A DNA stretch of 28,289 bases, from the NCBI GenBank assembly GCA_046538945.1, contig JBKHHW010000026.1:1-28289 (forward strand), in the 5' to 3' direction. Below, piece after piece: positions 15,270 to 24,112 of this stretch. The notes under the pieces are model-generated. The model saw nothing but the letters and a program-made list of their open reading frames with translations. It was not told the DNA's origin and did not search any database. Positions within the stretch are counted from its first letter, which is position 1; each line of letters opens with the position of its first letter. The position numbers and the translations under genes are program-made. This DNA is from JAEZKC01 sp046538945 (lineage in GTDB: Bacteria; Fibrobacterota; Chitinivibrionia; Chitinivibrionales; Chitinispirillaceae).

Positions 15270-16580
15270 TCAGATATTTTTTCCCGCTCTCTTTTCCACA
15301 CTCATGGCATGATGCACAAACGCTTCGGATCTGGCGAAAATCGGAACATGTTCCGCTGCATTCTGAAGACCTTTTCGCGAGGCCTGGGCAACAGAGATGC
15401 GCTTGAGAAAGCTTTCCACTCCCAACGGGGAGGCAAAACGGGCTGCTCCGCCAGTGGGAAGCACATGGTTGGTTCCGATAAAGTAATCCCCCAGAGCAAC
15501 CGGTGTCCGCATTCCCAGAAACACTGCTGCCGCATTATTCACCATCTTCAGATCCTTTTCTACGGTGGAAGTCATGATCTGAAGGTGCTCGGGGGCGATG
15601 CTGTCGGACAGAGCCATACTTTCTTTTCGGGATGATGTCACGAATACGGTTATGGCATGAGAGGGCAACATTCTGAGCGTATCCTTTACGGGTGACTTTT
15701 CGATCTGCGCTTCTGTGGCGGATGCGATTTTCTCAGCAAGCTTCCTGCTTTCCACAATACAGACCGCGGTTTCATCACCGGAGCCGTGTTCGGCCTGGGC
15801 CAGAAGGTCGAGAGCTACCAGGGTGGGATCCGCCGAAGAGTCCGCGACGATGACCACTTCACTGGGTCCGGCAACCGAATCGATATCCACAGTTCCGTAA
15901 ACCAGACGCTTGGCAGTTGCCACATAGGAATTCCCCGGGCCGACGATCTTGTCTACAGGAGCAATCGTTCGGGTACCGTAGGCCAGTGCGCCGACAGCCT
16001 GAGCTCCTCCGATGCGGTAGATTTCACTGACTTTGAGATAATGGAGAGCATATGCGATCCCGGGATTCAGTTCATCTCTGGGAGGAGTAACTGCCACAAT
16101 CTCCTTTACCCCTGCAAGTTTTGCCGGAATGACATTCATCAGAACGGTTGAAGGATACACAGTGTAGCCTCCGGGGATGTACACACCGACCCTGTTGAGC
16201 GGTTTGACGATCTGACGCAGCATTCCTTCCGGAGACCTGTAGTTGAAGCTCCGCAGACCCTGATTCTTGTGAAAAGCGGTGATTCTTTTAGCTGCTTCCC
16301 GTATGGCTCTCTTGAGCTCGGAAGATGCCTCGCGGCCGATTGCCTTAAGCTCCTCAGGGGCTATGGTGACTTTCGAAGGCGTGAGGCGGACCTTGTCGAA
16401 ACGAGCCGTATAATCGAATAACGCCTTGTCCCCTTTCTTGCGGATGTCATCCAGCACAACCGACACTGTCCTGGTTACTTCATCATTGCGCCTCTCCCTG
16501 CCGGCTTTTATGGAATTCAAAACCTTTTTTCCGGCGGAGCTGTTCACCTCCACAACAGGAATTGTAGTCTGGCGGGCCAT
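15270..16580 (-). CDS. hisD: Histidinol dehydrogenase (EC 1.1.1.23)
   Basis: This enzyme oxidises L-histidinol to L-histidine in two NAD-dependent steps, the end of histidine biosynthesis. At 436 residues it has normal length. Zinc ligands can be seen as Q262 and H265 in 'LLAQAEHGSG', D365 in 'ALGDYFIGTNHVLPTGGAARF' (part) and H424 near the C-terminus. The catalytic pair E331/H332 is in 'SIAPEHLQIM'. The motif 'KIVGPGNSYVATAKR' is also intact. The start at 16580 has AAAGGAGA at ideal spacing, which rules out the longer reading from 16625. No other his gene is near; it follows pabBC on the same strand by 113 bases, with a palindrome in between that may be an operator. Confidence 0.96.
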   Translation of the reverse strand: MARQTTIPVVEVNSSAGKKVLNSIKAGRERRNDEVTRTVSVVLDDIRKKGDKALFDYTARFDKVRLTPSKVTIAPEELKAIGREASSELKRAIREAAKRITAFHKNQGLRSFNYRSPEGMLRQIVKPLNRVGVYIPGGYTVYPSTVLMNVIPAKLAGVKEIVAVTPPRDELNPGIAYALHYLKVSEIYRIGGAQAVGALAYGTRTIAPVDKIVGPGNSYVATAKRLVYGTVDIDSVAGPSEVVIVADSSADPTLVALDLLAQAEHGSGDETAVCIVESRKLAEKIASATEAQIEKSPVKDTLRMLPSHAITVFVTSSRKESMALSDSIAPEHLQIMTSTVEKDLKMVNNAAAVFLGMRTPVALGDYFIGTNHVLPTGGAARFASPLGVESFLKRISVAQASRKGLQNAAEHVPIFARSEAFVHHAMSVEKRAGKNI

Positions 16581-16670
16581 CAATCCGTCTCCTTTTACTG
16601 TACCGAATTCATCCGTTATATGCAATTAATCAGAATTCTAAATTACTTTTCACCCTGAATCAGAGCAAGG

Positions 16671-16685
16671 TCACCTTGAAGGTGA
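16671..16685. promoter_or_regulatory. Perfect palindrome upstream of hisD
   Basis: TCACCTTGAAGGTGA has seven-base arms around one central base. It lies 90 bases upstream of the hisD start and just after the pabBC stop. There is no T-run beyond it on the minus strand, so an operator is more likely than a terminator. The regulator is unknown. Confidence 0.45.
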
Positions 16686-16693
16686 TTATTAGA

Positions 16694-18592
16694 TCAACTG
16701 CCGATTTCTCCCAATCCGACTCTCACCAGCCCTCTCACGGAGTTACCCATGTAAACGCCTTCCGATTCCAGCAGATCACGCCGGGTCATCCGTTTTTCCC
16801 TGCACACGCCCCGTTCCAGAAGCTTTCGCCTGCAGACACCAGGCAGAAGACCGCACTCTAAAGGCGGAGTATACAATATTCCATCCTTTTTGAGGAAAAG
16901 ATTGCTGCGTGCTCCTTCGGTCAGAAATCCTTCATTGTTCAAGAATACCACATCCCAGGCTTTACCCTCGCGGATCACCTGTTTCGCTTCATCGTACCAG
17001 GGTCTGTACGTAGTTTTGTGGAACAGATAAGCATTGGAGGAGTCCATTCTGTGATCAGAAATCACACACAGCTTCCCGGATCCTTCTTCTTTTTCCCCCA
17101 AAGATTCAAAATCACAATGCAGGACACCCCTTTCGGAAAGAAAAATCCTTGCTTTGCAGCTTTTGTATCCGGCTGTTTTCTCTCCCAGGTCGTTTAGAAT
17201 TTCCCAAACCTCGTCGGGATCAAAAGGAAAGGAGAAATAACGGGCGGAGGAGTAGAATCTGTCCAGATGCTCTTTAAGGAAAACGGGCCTTCCGGAAAGA
17301 AACAGTATGGATTCAAAGATTTCAAACTCCCTTTTCCTTGCAGTCAGAAAAGAGCATTTCACAAGACACTCTTCATATTCTTTATCCGCTTCTGAATCCC
17401 AGGTTATCCCGCTCCCCACTCTATAATTCCAGCTTTTCTGCCGGGCAGTCTTCTGAAGGGTTCTAATAGGAACACTGAATGCGGCATGCCCATCAGGTGA
17501 AGAGTAACCCAGGGCCCCGCAGTACAAACCCCTTTCTCCCCGCTCCAACTCCTGTATGATCTGCATGGTTCTGATTTTCGGCGCTCCGGTTACCGAACCG
17601 CAGGGAAAAAGCGCTTTGAAAATTCCGCTCAGGCCGATGTCAGGCTTCAGCACTCCTTCCACCGTAGAGGTCATCTGGTGAACAGTACGGTGAGTCTCCA
17701 CCTGGAAAAGCTCTGAGGTGCTGACTGTTCCATTGCGGCAGATCCGACCGAGGTCATTTCTCATCAGGTCAACTATCATCAGATTTTCAGCGCGTTCCTT
17801 TTCGCTTTTCTTCAGCTCTTCTACTCTCTTTATATCCTCAGCTTCAAACCGCCCCCTTGAAGAGGTGCCCTTCATGGGTTTCACACTTATCCTTTCTCCC
17901 TTTACCCGGAAGAAAAGTTCCGGTGAAAATGACGCCGCAATGAGATCGGGAGTGTGAATGAATGAACAGAAAGAAGCGTTCTGAGCTTTTCTGAGATGCC
18001 GGTACAAATCCAGATCAGACCTGAAATGCGATTCAATGTCCACATCAAAAGTGTAATTAACCTGATAGGTATCACCCCGAGCTATATAATCCTTTATCGA
18101 GGCAACTTTTTGGATGTAATCATTCAAAGAAACGCCAAAGTCCAATTTCAGCTCAGGTTGAGACGAGGTCAGATCCTTTTTTCCTACAATATTCCATCCA
18201 GGAATGCAGTGCCCGCTTAAATGATCAACTACCAGAGGTTTATCGTATACTCCAAACCAGAGCAGGTTTTTGTCCCATTCCGGTGTACGAAAACCGGCCA
18301 GACGATCTTCAAAGGCAAAACAGGCCTCGTAGGTGATATACCCTGCTATCCAGTAACGGCGGGAATAATCGTCAAGCCGTTCAAGCATGGTCGTAATATC
18401 CGACCAGCTTTTTGTACTCAGAACATGAAGTGGGTTTGTAAAGAGATAAGAGTGAAGGTTCCGGGAATCTGGTCCGGCAGTATCCAGAAAAATAGAGGGA
18501 GAGCCTTCGCCCGGAGGCAGAAGACTCTCCACATTCAACTCATAAAACCCGGTAGTACTCTTTTGAGGCGGCAGCCGTGATTCAGTAGACAT
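16694..18592 (-). CDS. pabBC: Fused aminodeoxychorismate synthase component I / aminodeoxychorismate lyase (PabB-PabC)
   Basis: This 632-residue two-domain enzyme converts chorismate to 4-aminobenzoate for folate synthesis. Residues about 1-410 are the chorismate-binding PabB domain. 'KPMKGTSSRG' (Lys about 241) is the lysine variant of the motif that marks aminodeoxychorismate synthase, in contrast to the Ala of anthranilate synthase. 'LMIVDLMRNDLGRI' and 'FPCGSVTGAPKIRTMQIIQE' follow. Residues about 420-632 are a class IV PLP lyase (PabC): 'HKTTYRPWYDEAK' carries the PLP lysine (about 526) and 'GFLTEGARSNLFLKKDG' the cofactor loop. The glutaminase PabA is not in the window. The start overlaps the end of the GH106-like gene by 11 bases, so the two are probably cotranscribed. 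Confidence 0.93.
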   Translation of the reverse strand: MSTESRLPPQKSTTGFYELNVESLLPPGEGSPSIFLDTAGPDSRNLHSYLFTNPLHVLSTKSWSDITTMLERLDDYSRRYWIAGYITYEACFAFEDRLAGFRTPEWDKNLLWFGVYDKPLVVDHLSGHCIPGWNIVGKKDLTSSQPELKLDFGVSLNDYIQKVASIKDYIARGDTYQVNYTFDVDIESHFRSDLDLYRHLRKAQNASFCSFIHTPDLIAASFSPELFFRVKGERISVKPMKGTSSRGRFEAEDIKRVEELKKSEKERAENLMIVDLMRNDLGRICRNGTVSTSELFQVETHRTVHQMTSTVEGVLKPDIGLSGIFKALFPCGSVTGAPKIRTMQIIQELERGERGLYCGALGYSSPDGHAAFSVPIRTLQKTARQKSWNYRVGSGITWDSEADKEYEECLVKCSFLTARKREFEIFESILFLSGRPVFLKEHLDRFYSSARYFSFPFDPDEVWEILNDLGEKTAGYKSCKARIFLSERGVLHCDFESLGEKEEGSGKLCVISDHRMDSSNAYLFHKTTYRPWYDEAKQVIREGKAWDVVFLNNEGFLTEGARSNLFLKKDGILYTPPLECGLLPGVCRRKLLERGVCREKRMTRRDLLESEGVYMGNSVRGLVRVGLGEIGS

Positions 18593-21500
18593 CTATGAAC
18601 ACTTCACCGGTCAACCCCGAGGGCCGCCCGTTCATACGCAGCACATTATCCACCGTATTGACCACCTCGATAGAGAGCTCGTTTCTTTTCGAGCTGCAGA
18701 ACGGCGTTATGTCGATTTCCATCGGATGCCACTGAAATGATCCCAGGTTTTTGTCGTTAACCTTGACGTATACAGTACCGGACACCTGCGAGAAGCGCAG
18801 TATCAGCTTCTTGTATTCGCTCGGCACTTCAAAAAACTGACGGTAAACAGCACGGCCGGACAGGTAGGGATAGCCGTACTTTGTCCAGGAATCATGGCCC
18901 ACGACAGCAGACGGCCTATCGAGAGTCCAGCCGTGAGGACCCTTGCTGATCGAAAAAGAACCCATTACAAGAGGCGGGTACAGAAGCGGCTGAGGATCGG
19001 TGACACTTCCGGTTGTTCTGATTGAAATCCGATTCAGTCCTCTCACAATTTTCTGACGGATGTTGTAAAAGCAGACGTTCTCTCCGAACAGTTTCTGAAG
19101 TGTGCAATCGTATACCGCGGCCTTTGTTTTTTCGTTGTCTTCCTGAGTCGCGGCATTCTCCACCTCCAGACTTCCATCACTGTAGCTGGCCCTTTGGATT
19201 CTCGAACCGTTTATGCTGATTTCCTGTTCAGGAAAAGAATCCGGATATTCACACTGCCCGAAACCGCTGAGCAGAAACATGCACTGTTCAGGAACACTTT
19301 TTATATCGAAGGTAGTTTCGTAGAAATGAGAGAACTGCCCCGATTCTTTGCTCAAACCGATTCTGACATTCCAATTGGCCAAGGGGAGCACGTTCATGCT
19401 TCTGGGTTCAAAACTCCACTGATCCTTGAACACGATCCTGTAATTGCGCTGAGGAAGAGCGAAAGGATTGAGCGCATGATGATCATCACGGTTCTCGCTG
19501 TGAACGGCGGTGATTTTAGAGGAAGAAGAAGCTATCATGACAGTCTGCAGAGGTGAAAAGCAGAACTTGAACTTGCTTGTAGTGTCAGTGCTTTCCACAT
19601 TTTCAATCTCGAAAACTCTCCCGTTAGCACAATCGATCGCCGCAAAATGCTTTTCAAAAGGCAGCTCGATCGTCACAGACTGTTCTGTACTGTCCGAAAG
19701 ATTATGAAATGTGTAGATCTTGTAGCCCTCTCCACATGCCGCAGACGAGACCACATCGGCATGAATGCCGCTCTCCTTCAGCACGGAAACCTCTTTTTTG
19801 ACACCCAATAATGCCTGTTCCAGTTCAGATACTGATGAAACGAACACATTCTCCGTTTTATTGATTAGCTTCTGCACTCTTGCGGTTACAGCTGCACTTA
19901 CCCCATCCTCACACGTACCCTGAATCGGCTCGTCGATAAAGATCACTATCGTACCCTTTGCGACAAGCTTCTCGATAAAGACCAGAAGGCTTCTGGAAAC
20001 GCAGGGCGCAAACGGGATGATGAGCGCCTGATAATTCCCTTTACGGATACGGTCGGCTGTGCCGAATTCTCCATTGGCGCGCTGAGTGCAGCTGAGTAGA
20101 AGCTCCTCAGTGACCATGTCGTAACCGATATCAAGACGAGCCACGGTATCGATGGTCTTCTGAAGCTGGGTCAAGCCCCTGCTGACCGCTTCCGGTTCGC
20201 TCGGCACGTATTGCGAAATGATCGATGAAGACGGAGAGAGAACGGCCACTTCACGGACAGAATGAAGTTCCTTGAGCATCTCCTGTGCACGGGAACTGTA
20301 GTCACAGAGACTCTTCATATGCTTCCATTCGGGAGAATACCATGCCGGATTGCAGGGCGTCTTGTAATAGTTGCGCTGATCGATATTGAAAAAGAAACCA
20401 TCCAGAATAATCCGGGAACTGCCTCCCATAAGACTGAGATCCATCTCCCGCTTGAAACTCTGAATTGTATTCCCTATGCCTATCCGGTTGCGGCCTATCA
20501 CGGTGACAGTCTCACGCCTGTACTCGTTTGTATTCACATCTGAAACAGTACGGAGCAGTGCGTAGCTGTCCAGCGTTCCGTCCACATTCTGATACCCGAA
20601 ACTGCCTATCGATGGATCGTTGAGGACATGACAGTCCGTCAGCGAATTCTCTGGACGGTACATGCCCCGCTCTCCCCACAACACCCATTGAGAAAGACGG
20701 TACTTCTTCGCCCAGGCTTCCAGTGCCGACGCGAACCTTTCACACATGAAACTGTAGATGAACGTGTGTATCTGAACCCTGAACTTCCCGGTCATCGAAT
20801 CGGCTTCAAAGAAAAGTGCCGGCAGCAGTTTCAGAAGATCCTTTTTGAACTTCGTTCTGTACTTCACCACCAGATCATCATCCCAGGGAATCGCTCCAGC
20901 GCCGGGATTTAGATTAGGCATTTCGGTAATGAATCCCTCGAATGTGGTGGGAATGTATTTGGAGAACCGGTTTTTCAGTACCTCCAGTGTATTCTGTATG
21001 TACGCTTGTGCAATCTTCTGATTCATCACATTGGGAATGAAGCCTCCCGCGAAATCCCGCACCAGCTCTTTTTTAAACAGAAGAAGCTTCCAACCCGACC
21101 CCGGAGCCTTCCAGTGCAGAACAGATGTGCCTGAAGGAACCTGGACCTGTTTGACCTCCTTGAGAGATACGGTTTTTCCATGCATTCTCACAGCCTGGGC
21201 GAAGTACTCCCGGTGAGGTTCCAGAACTATTTCGCAATCGCCGCTTTCCGTTGAGGGACTGATCTGCTGATCCAAAACAAGATACTCGGCTCTGAATTTC
21301 CTGTTCTGATTGAGCATTGTATCGAAAGCCCCGCTCCAGGAGAGAGAGAGATCATCAGCCAGACGAACTCCAACACCATTATGCTGAGCTGTTTCGAGCA
21401 CGTATCCGAAATTATCCAGAAATTCTTCGGAAAGGTAGGCTGGAGCCATGTTTCGCCCCGGTCTTATTGCAATACCGCCGAAACCTTTCTGTATCAATGA

Positions 21501-21611
21501 GTTAAGCTGTTTTTTAAGTTCCTGTCTGCTTATGTTCAGATTCCAGATCCACATAGCCCAGGGCTTGGATTCACGACTCGGTTTGGAGAGGATGCTTTTG
21601 AAATTTTTCAA
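18582..21611 (-). CDS. Large GH106-like glycoside hydrolase (putative alpha-L-rhamnosidase)
   Basis: This 1009-residue protein has the N-terminal pattern of GH106-type enzymes, 'PWAMWIWNLNISRQELKKQL' with 'GFGGIAIRPGRNMAPAYLSE', followed by 'GVGVRLADDLSLSWSGAF'. A barrel-like middle region (to about 470), a 'YQALIIPFAPCVSRSLLVFI' Rossmann-like part and C-terminal beta domains follow. The last hundred residues look like a galactose-binding-type module ('RAVYRQFFEVPSEYKKLILR', 'GTVYVKVNDKNLGSFQWHPM'). No signal peptide is present, so it should act in the cytoplasm on imported oligosaccharides. The start is a TTG preceded by AGGAGA at good spacing; no ATG fits better. Catalytic residues could not be assigned. 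GH106 is the likely family; GH2-like is the alternative. Confidence 0.65.
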   Translation of the reverse strand: MKNFKSILSKPSRESKPWAMWIWNLNISRQELKKQLNSLIQKGFGGIAIRPGRNMAPAYLSEEFLDNFGYVLETAQHNGVGVRLADDLSLSWSGAFDTMLNQNRKFRAEYLVLDQQISPSTESGDCEIVLEPHREYFAQAVRMHGKTVSLKEVKQVQVPSGTSVLHWKAPGSGWKLLLFKKELVRDFAGGFIPNVMNQKIAQAYIQNTLEVLKNRFSKYIPTTFEGFITEMPNLNPGAGAIPWDDDLVVKYRTKFKKDLLKLLPALFFEADSMTGKFRVQIHTFIYSFMCERFASALEAWAKKYRLSQWVLWGERGMYRPENSLTDCHVLNDPSIGSFGYQNVDGTLDSYALLRTVSDVNTNEYRRETVTVIGRNRIGIGNTIQSFKREMDLSLMGGSSRIILDGFFFNIDQRNYYKTPCNPAWYSPEWKHMKSLCDYSSRAQEMLKELHSVREVAVLSPSSSIISQYVPSEPEAVSRGLTQLQKTIDTVARLDIGYDMVTEELLLSCTQRANGEFGTADRIRKGNYQALIIPFAPCVSRSLLVFIEKLVAKGTIVIFIDEPIQGTCEDGVSAAVTARVQKLINKTENVFVSSVSELEQALLGVKKEVSVLKESGIHADVVSSAACGEGYKIYTFHNLSDSTEQSVTIELPFEKHFAAIDCANGRVFEIENVESTDTTSKFKFCFSPLQTVMIASSSSKITAVHSENRDDHHALNPFALPQRNYRIVFKDQWSFEPRSMNVLPLANWNVRIGLSKESGQFSHFYETTFDIKSVPEQCMFLLSGFGQCEYPDSFPEQEISINGSRIQRASYSDGSLEVENAATQEDNEKTKAAVYDCTLQKLFGENVCFYNIRQKIVRGLNRISIRTTGSVTDPQPLLYPPLVMGSFSISKGPHGWTLDRPSAVVGHDSWTKYGYPYLSGRAVYRQFFEVPSEYKKLILRFSQVSGTVYVKVNDKNLGSFQWHPMEIDITPFCSSKRNELSIEVVNTVDNVLRMNGRPSGLTGEVFIDVY

Positions 21612-21683
21612 ACCAGTCTCCTGATGTGTGAGGTTGAAAGAGGGGTCTTTCGGAAAAGATCTCTTTGGTGTATGATATAATGT

Positions 21684-21712
21684 AATTTAATTCGGGTGAT
21701 TACTTCCGTCAA
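21684..21712 (-). promoter_or_regulatory. Sigma-70-type promoter of the GH106-like/pabBC operon
   Basis: Minus-strand TTGACG (5/6) and TAAATT (4/6) are separated by exactly 17 bases, about 75 bases upstream of the TTG start. The element directly abuts a palindrome on its upstream side. Confidence 0.6.
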
Positions 21713-21725
21713 GGCAAATTTGCCT
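21712..21725. promoter_or_regulatory. Perfect 14-base palindrome next to the -35 box
   Basis: AGGCAAATTTGCCT is a perfect palindrome that touches the -35 hexamer of the GH106-like operon. It is a likely operator for a dimeric regulator: upstream of -35 fits an activator such as a sugar-responsive protein, while overlap would fit a repressor. No regulator gene adjoins. Confidence 0.55.
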
Positions 21726-21969
21726 CTCGACAATGCGGGAATATCAGATAACCAATTGATTATTAGAACATTACAGGTAGAATCAAAAGCCGCTTTTTAA
21801 CCAGTTTTTAGCGGAAACAGGCAAAAACTAGATGATTTTCCATCTCCGGGCACATATAGAACGTACCCTTTTTTCGTATTCATATCTGATCACAGGAACT
21901 GAGCGCTTGTGAATTCAGAACCCTTTTTTCTACCCTGCAGCTGACAATGAACGGACCAGGAGAAAACCG

Positions 21970-22554
21970 ATGCCCAAGACACTGGCGGAAATGACAAACG
22001 AAGAGCTCTGGAAGCTCTTCCCCATAATCATCAGCGATCATGATCCGGAATGGAAGAACAGGTACCCGGAGGAAAAAAAGAGAATCGAAAAGGTGATAGG
22101 TTGCCATAACCTGTGCAGAATCAACCACATAGGAAGTACTGCCGTACCAGGGCTGCTTTCAAAACCCACCATCGACATTCTGCTTGAAATCGAAAATGAA
22201 ACAGATATCGCACACCTGATCTCCCAAATGGAAGCTACCGGGTATCTGCACAGTCCGCAGCCTGAGAATGCCCCCCCTCACCTCATGTTTCTCAAGGGAT
22301 ACACTCCCGAAGGTTTCAGGGGGCAGGTTTTCCATGTCCACGTAAGGTATTGCGGGGACTGGGATGAGCTCTATTTCAGAGACTACCTCCGCACTCATGC
22401 TGAAACTGCCGATGAGTACGGAAAACTTAAGCTTGAGCTGAGAAGGGAATTCGAACACGACAGGGACGGCTACACTCATGCCAAGACAGATTTCATAAAG
22501 AAAACCACCCTTGCCGCCAGAAGAGAACTGGGGGAAAAGTACAAACCCCGCTGA
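21970..22554 (+). CDS. GrpB family (UPF0157) nucleotidyltransferase-fold protein
   Basis: This 194-residue protein matches the GrpB/UPF0157 family. 'ISDHDPEWKNRYPEEKKRIE' opens the domain. 'INHIGSTAVPGLLSKPTIDI' carries the G-S-T and D residues of the nucleotidyltransferase fold. 'FHVHVRYCGDWDELYFRDYL' with 'EYGKLKLELRREFEHDRDGY' ends it. Its molecular function is not known; some members are fused to CoaE (dephospho-CoA kinase), which is not the case here. AGGAG lies before the ATG. Its 3' end converges on a methyltransferase gene with 16 bases between the stops. Confidence 0.92.
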   Translation: MPKTLAEMTNEELWKLFPIIISDHDPEWKNRYPEEKKRIEKVIGCHNLCRINHIGSTAVPGLLSKPTIDILLEIENETDIAHLISQMEATGYLHSPQPENAPPHLMFLKGYTPEGFRGQVFHVHVRYCGDWDELYFRDYLRTHAETADEYGKLKLELRREFEHDRDGYTHAKTDFIKKTTLAARRELGEKYKPR

Positions 22555-22570
22555 GGCCGGTATCCGTTCT

Positions 22571-23308
22571 CTAGCTTCTGCTCCTGGTTTCGTATGTGGG
22601 TTTGGCAACAACACACACAAGCTGCTCACTTTCCGGAAAATAGGGTTCATCATTAAATCCCCCGAAAGAATAGAGCACATACAGACCCGCATTCATAATC
22701 GAACCCAGCACGTCTGTCAGGCCGTAGGGATACTGCCTGTGAGTTTCGACCGTTTCGTCGTCAAAACGGAACCGGGTAAGGGCGGTTTTGCTCTTTTCGT
22801 TGTAGATACGTTCTTCCCGAAAAGGAGACTGCCCCTTGTTGTGTTCGGTGATGCCGTGATGATGCTTTTTCAGAAGATTTTCGGTATAAGAGTCAAACAT
22901 GAATATTCCTCCCATATTGAGAGACATGGATACGGAAAAGAAAAGATCATCAAGATGATCCTGTTTCTGATAGTTAAGAGAGTAGAACGTGCAGGTTATC
23001 AGATCGTATTTGCAGTCACTTGAAAATCTGCACATGTTCTGCATTCTGAAAGGGTTGTGGGGGATATTTCGGTTACGGGCTATCTGAATCATTTCCGCGG
23101 AGGTGTCTATTCCCTCCGCCTGATGTCCCAGAGAGCAGAGGTGCTCGACCAGGGCACCCGTGCCGCATCCCATATCCAGAATTTTCGAGACGGGCGGACA
23201 GCGGGACTCAAGTAGCCGGTTCAGCAGCGGAAAATGGTTTTTGTGCCACTGCCCCCATTTCTCATCATAATACCTGCTGAGGTGATGATACTGATCAATT
23301 TTTTTCAT
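22571..23308 (-). CDS. Class I SAM-dependent methyltransferase
   Basis: This is a soluble methyltransferase of 245 residues. Motif I is 'KILDMGCGTGALVEHLCSLG' at about residue 40, followed by the acidic ribose-binding segment 'AEGIDTSAEMIQIARNRNIP'. 'YDLITCTFYSLNYQKQDHLD' corresponds to motif IV. The C-terminal half shows the beta pattern of the Methyltransf_25/11 group with 'GIFMFDSYTENLLKKHHHGI'. The substrate, probably a small molecule, cannot be deduced. GAGGT is close to the ATG. It is divergent from the HEAT lipoprotein gene and convergent with the GrpB gene, so it is likely its own transcription unit. Confidence 0.85.
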   Translation of the reverse strand: MKKIDQYHHLSRYYDEKWGQWHKNHFPLLNRLLESRCPPVSKILDMGCGTGALVEHLCSLGHQAEGIDTSAEMIQIARNRNIPHNPFRMQNMCRFSSDCKYDLITCTFYSLNYQKQDHLDDLFFSVSMSLNMGGIFMFDSYTENLLKKHHHGITEHNKGQSPFREERIYNEKSKTALTRFRFDDETVETHRQYPYGLTDVLGSIMNAGLYVLYSFGGFNDEPYFPESEQLVCVVAKPTYETRSRS

Positions 23309-23445
23309 ATGACCTCAATTGATTTACGACCCTTCATAACGGACTATATCACCATGACATTCAATTTTCTTGCCAATAGAACCCGTTGAAATCCGCATCA
23401 GCGCACATTTATTTTGATTGGGAGTGGAATTTTTACTTGTAGTTT

Positions 23446-23454
23446 TGTTATAAT
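23446..23454 (+). promoter_or_regulatory. Extended -10 promoter of the HEAT lipoprotein gene
   Basis: TGTTATAAT is a full consensus TATAAT with the extended TG motif, 24 bases before the ATG. There is no recognisable -35 at 17 bases, as expected for extended -10 promoters. The leader would be short, about 15-20 bases, and contains AAAAGGA. Confidence 0.6.
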
Positions 23455-23478
23455 GGAGGAAAAAGGATCCGACCCCAT

Positions 23479-24111
23479 ATGCTCAAAAAAGCTCTTCTCT
23501 TCACTTTTTCTGTTTTGTTAATGATTGGATGCGCGCCGTATAAAGAGTATTCACAACGGATCAAAAGTCCGCATGTGGAGGAAAGAAGAGCCGTGGTCCA
23601 GCAGATGCGTGACCTGAACAAGCAATCCGAGAAGCTGGTGCCGATTCTTCTTGAAGCGTGTGCCGATTCTGATCAGGAAGTCCGGATCTACGCCCTTCAC
23701 GCTCTGGGAAAACAAGACCCGTCCCACCCGGGGGTTCCCCAGACCCTGCTTATGGCGCTCAGAGACACCTCCCTTGAAATCAGACGCGCGGCCGTTGCTG
23801 CCGTTTCCACCTGCAATCCGTTCCCCAACGTATGCTTACCGGACCTGGTGGATATGCTTACCGATGAAGATCCCATGATACGCAAGTTCACCGAATCCAC
23901 CTTTTTGGGCCTGGGATCGCTGGTGATTTCACCGCTGGTGAGACACCTCGATGATGAGAACCCCGACACCCGCCTGGCCATCGTTATGCTTCTGGGGAAA
24001 ATCGGACCTGAGGCCAAAAGGGCGCTGGGTGTTCTGATCCGCATGTCCAGAGAGGATGAGGATCTGCGGGTAAGAGAAGCTGCCGAGCGTTCGGTGGAGT
24101 TTATCAGGTAA
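23479..24111 (+). CDS. HEAT-repeat lipoprotein
   Basis: This 210-residue protein has a lipoprotein signal ('FTFSVLLMIGC', Cys18). It is filled with HEAT/PBS-lyase-type repeats of about 30-35 residues: 'VPILLEACADSDQEVRIYAL', 'LLMALRDTSLEIRRAAVAAV', 'LVDMLTDEDPMIRKFTESTF', 'LVRHLDDENPDTRLAIVMLL' and 'LIRMSREDEDLRVREAAERS'. Such repeats build a curved solenoid for protein binding, so a scaffold role at the cell envelope is likely; the partner is unknown. It resembles the helical part of the M23 lipoprotein in this window. The stop lies one base from the stop of the convergent GH25 gene. Confidence 0.85.
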   Translation: MLKKALLFTFSVLLMIGCAPYKEYSQRIKSPHVEERRAVVQQMRDLNKQSEKLVPILLEACADSDQEVRIYALHALGKQDPSHPGVPQTLLMALRDTSLEIRRAAVAAVSTCNPFPNVCLPDLVDMLTDEDPMIRKFTESTFLGLGSLVISPLVRHLDDENPDTRLAIVMLLGKIGPEAKRALGVLIRMSREDEDLRVREAAERSVEFIR

Positions 24112-24112
24112 G

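Larger units (their letters stand above)
21612..21969. other. Divergent intergenic region between GH106-like gene and GrpB gene
   Basis: No gene is visible in these 358 bases. The left third contains the minus-strand promoter and the adjacent 14-base palindrome. The right part is AT-rich, holds a weak CCGCT/AGCGG inverted repeat around 21796-21820, and ends in the AGGAG ribosome site for the GrpB start. Confidence 0.5.
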
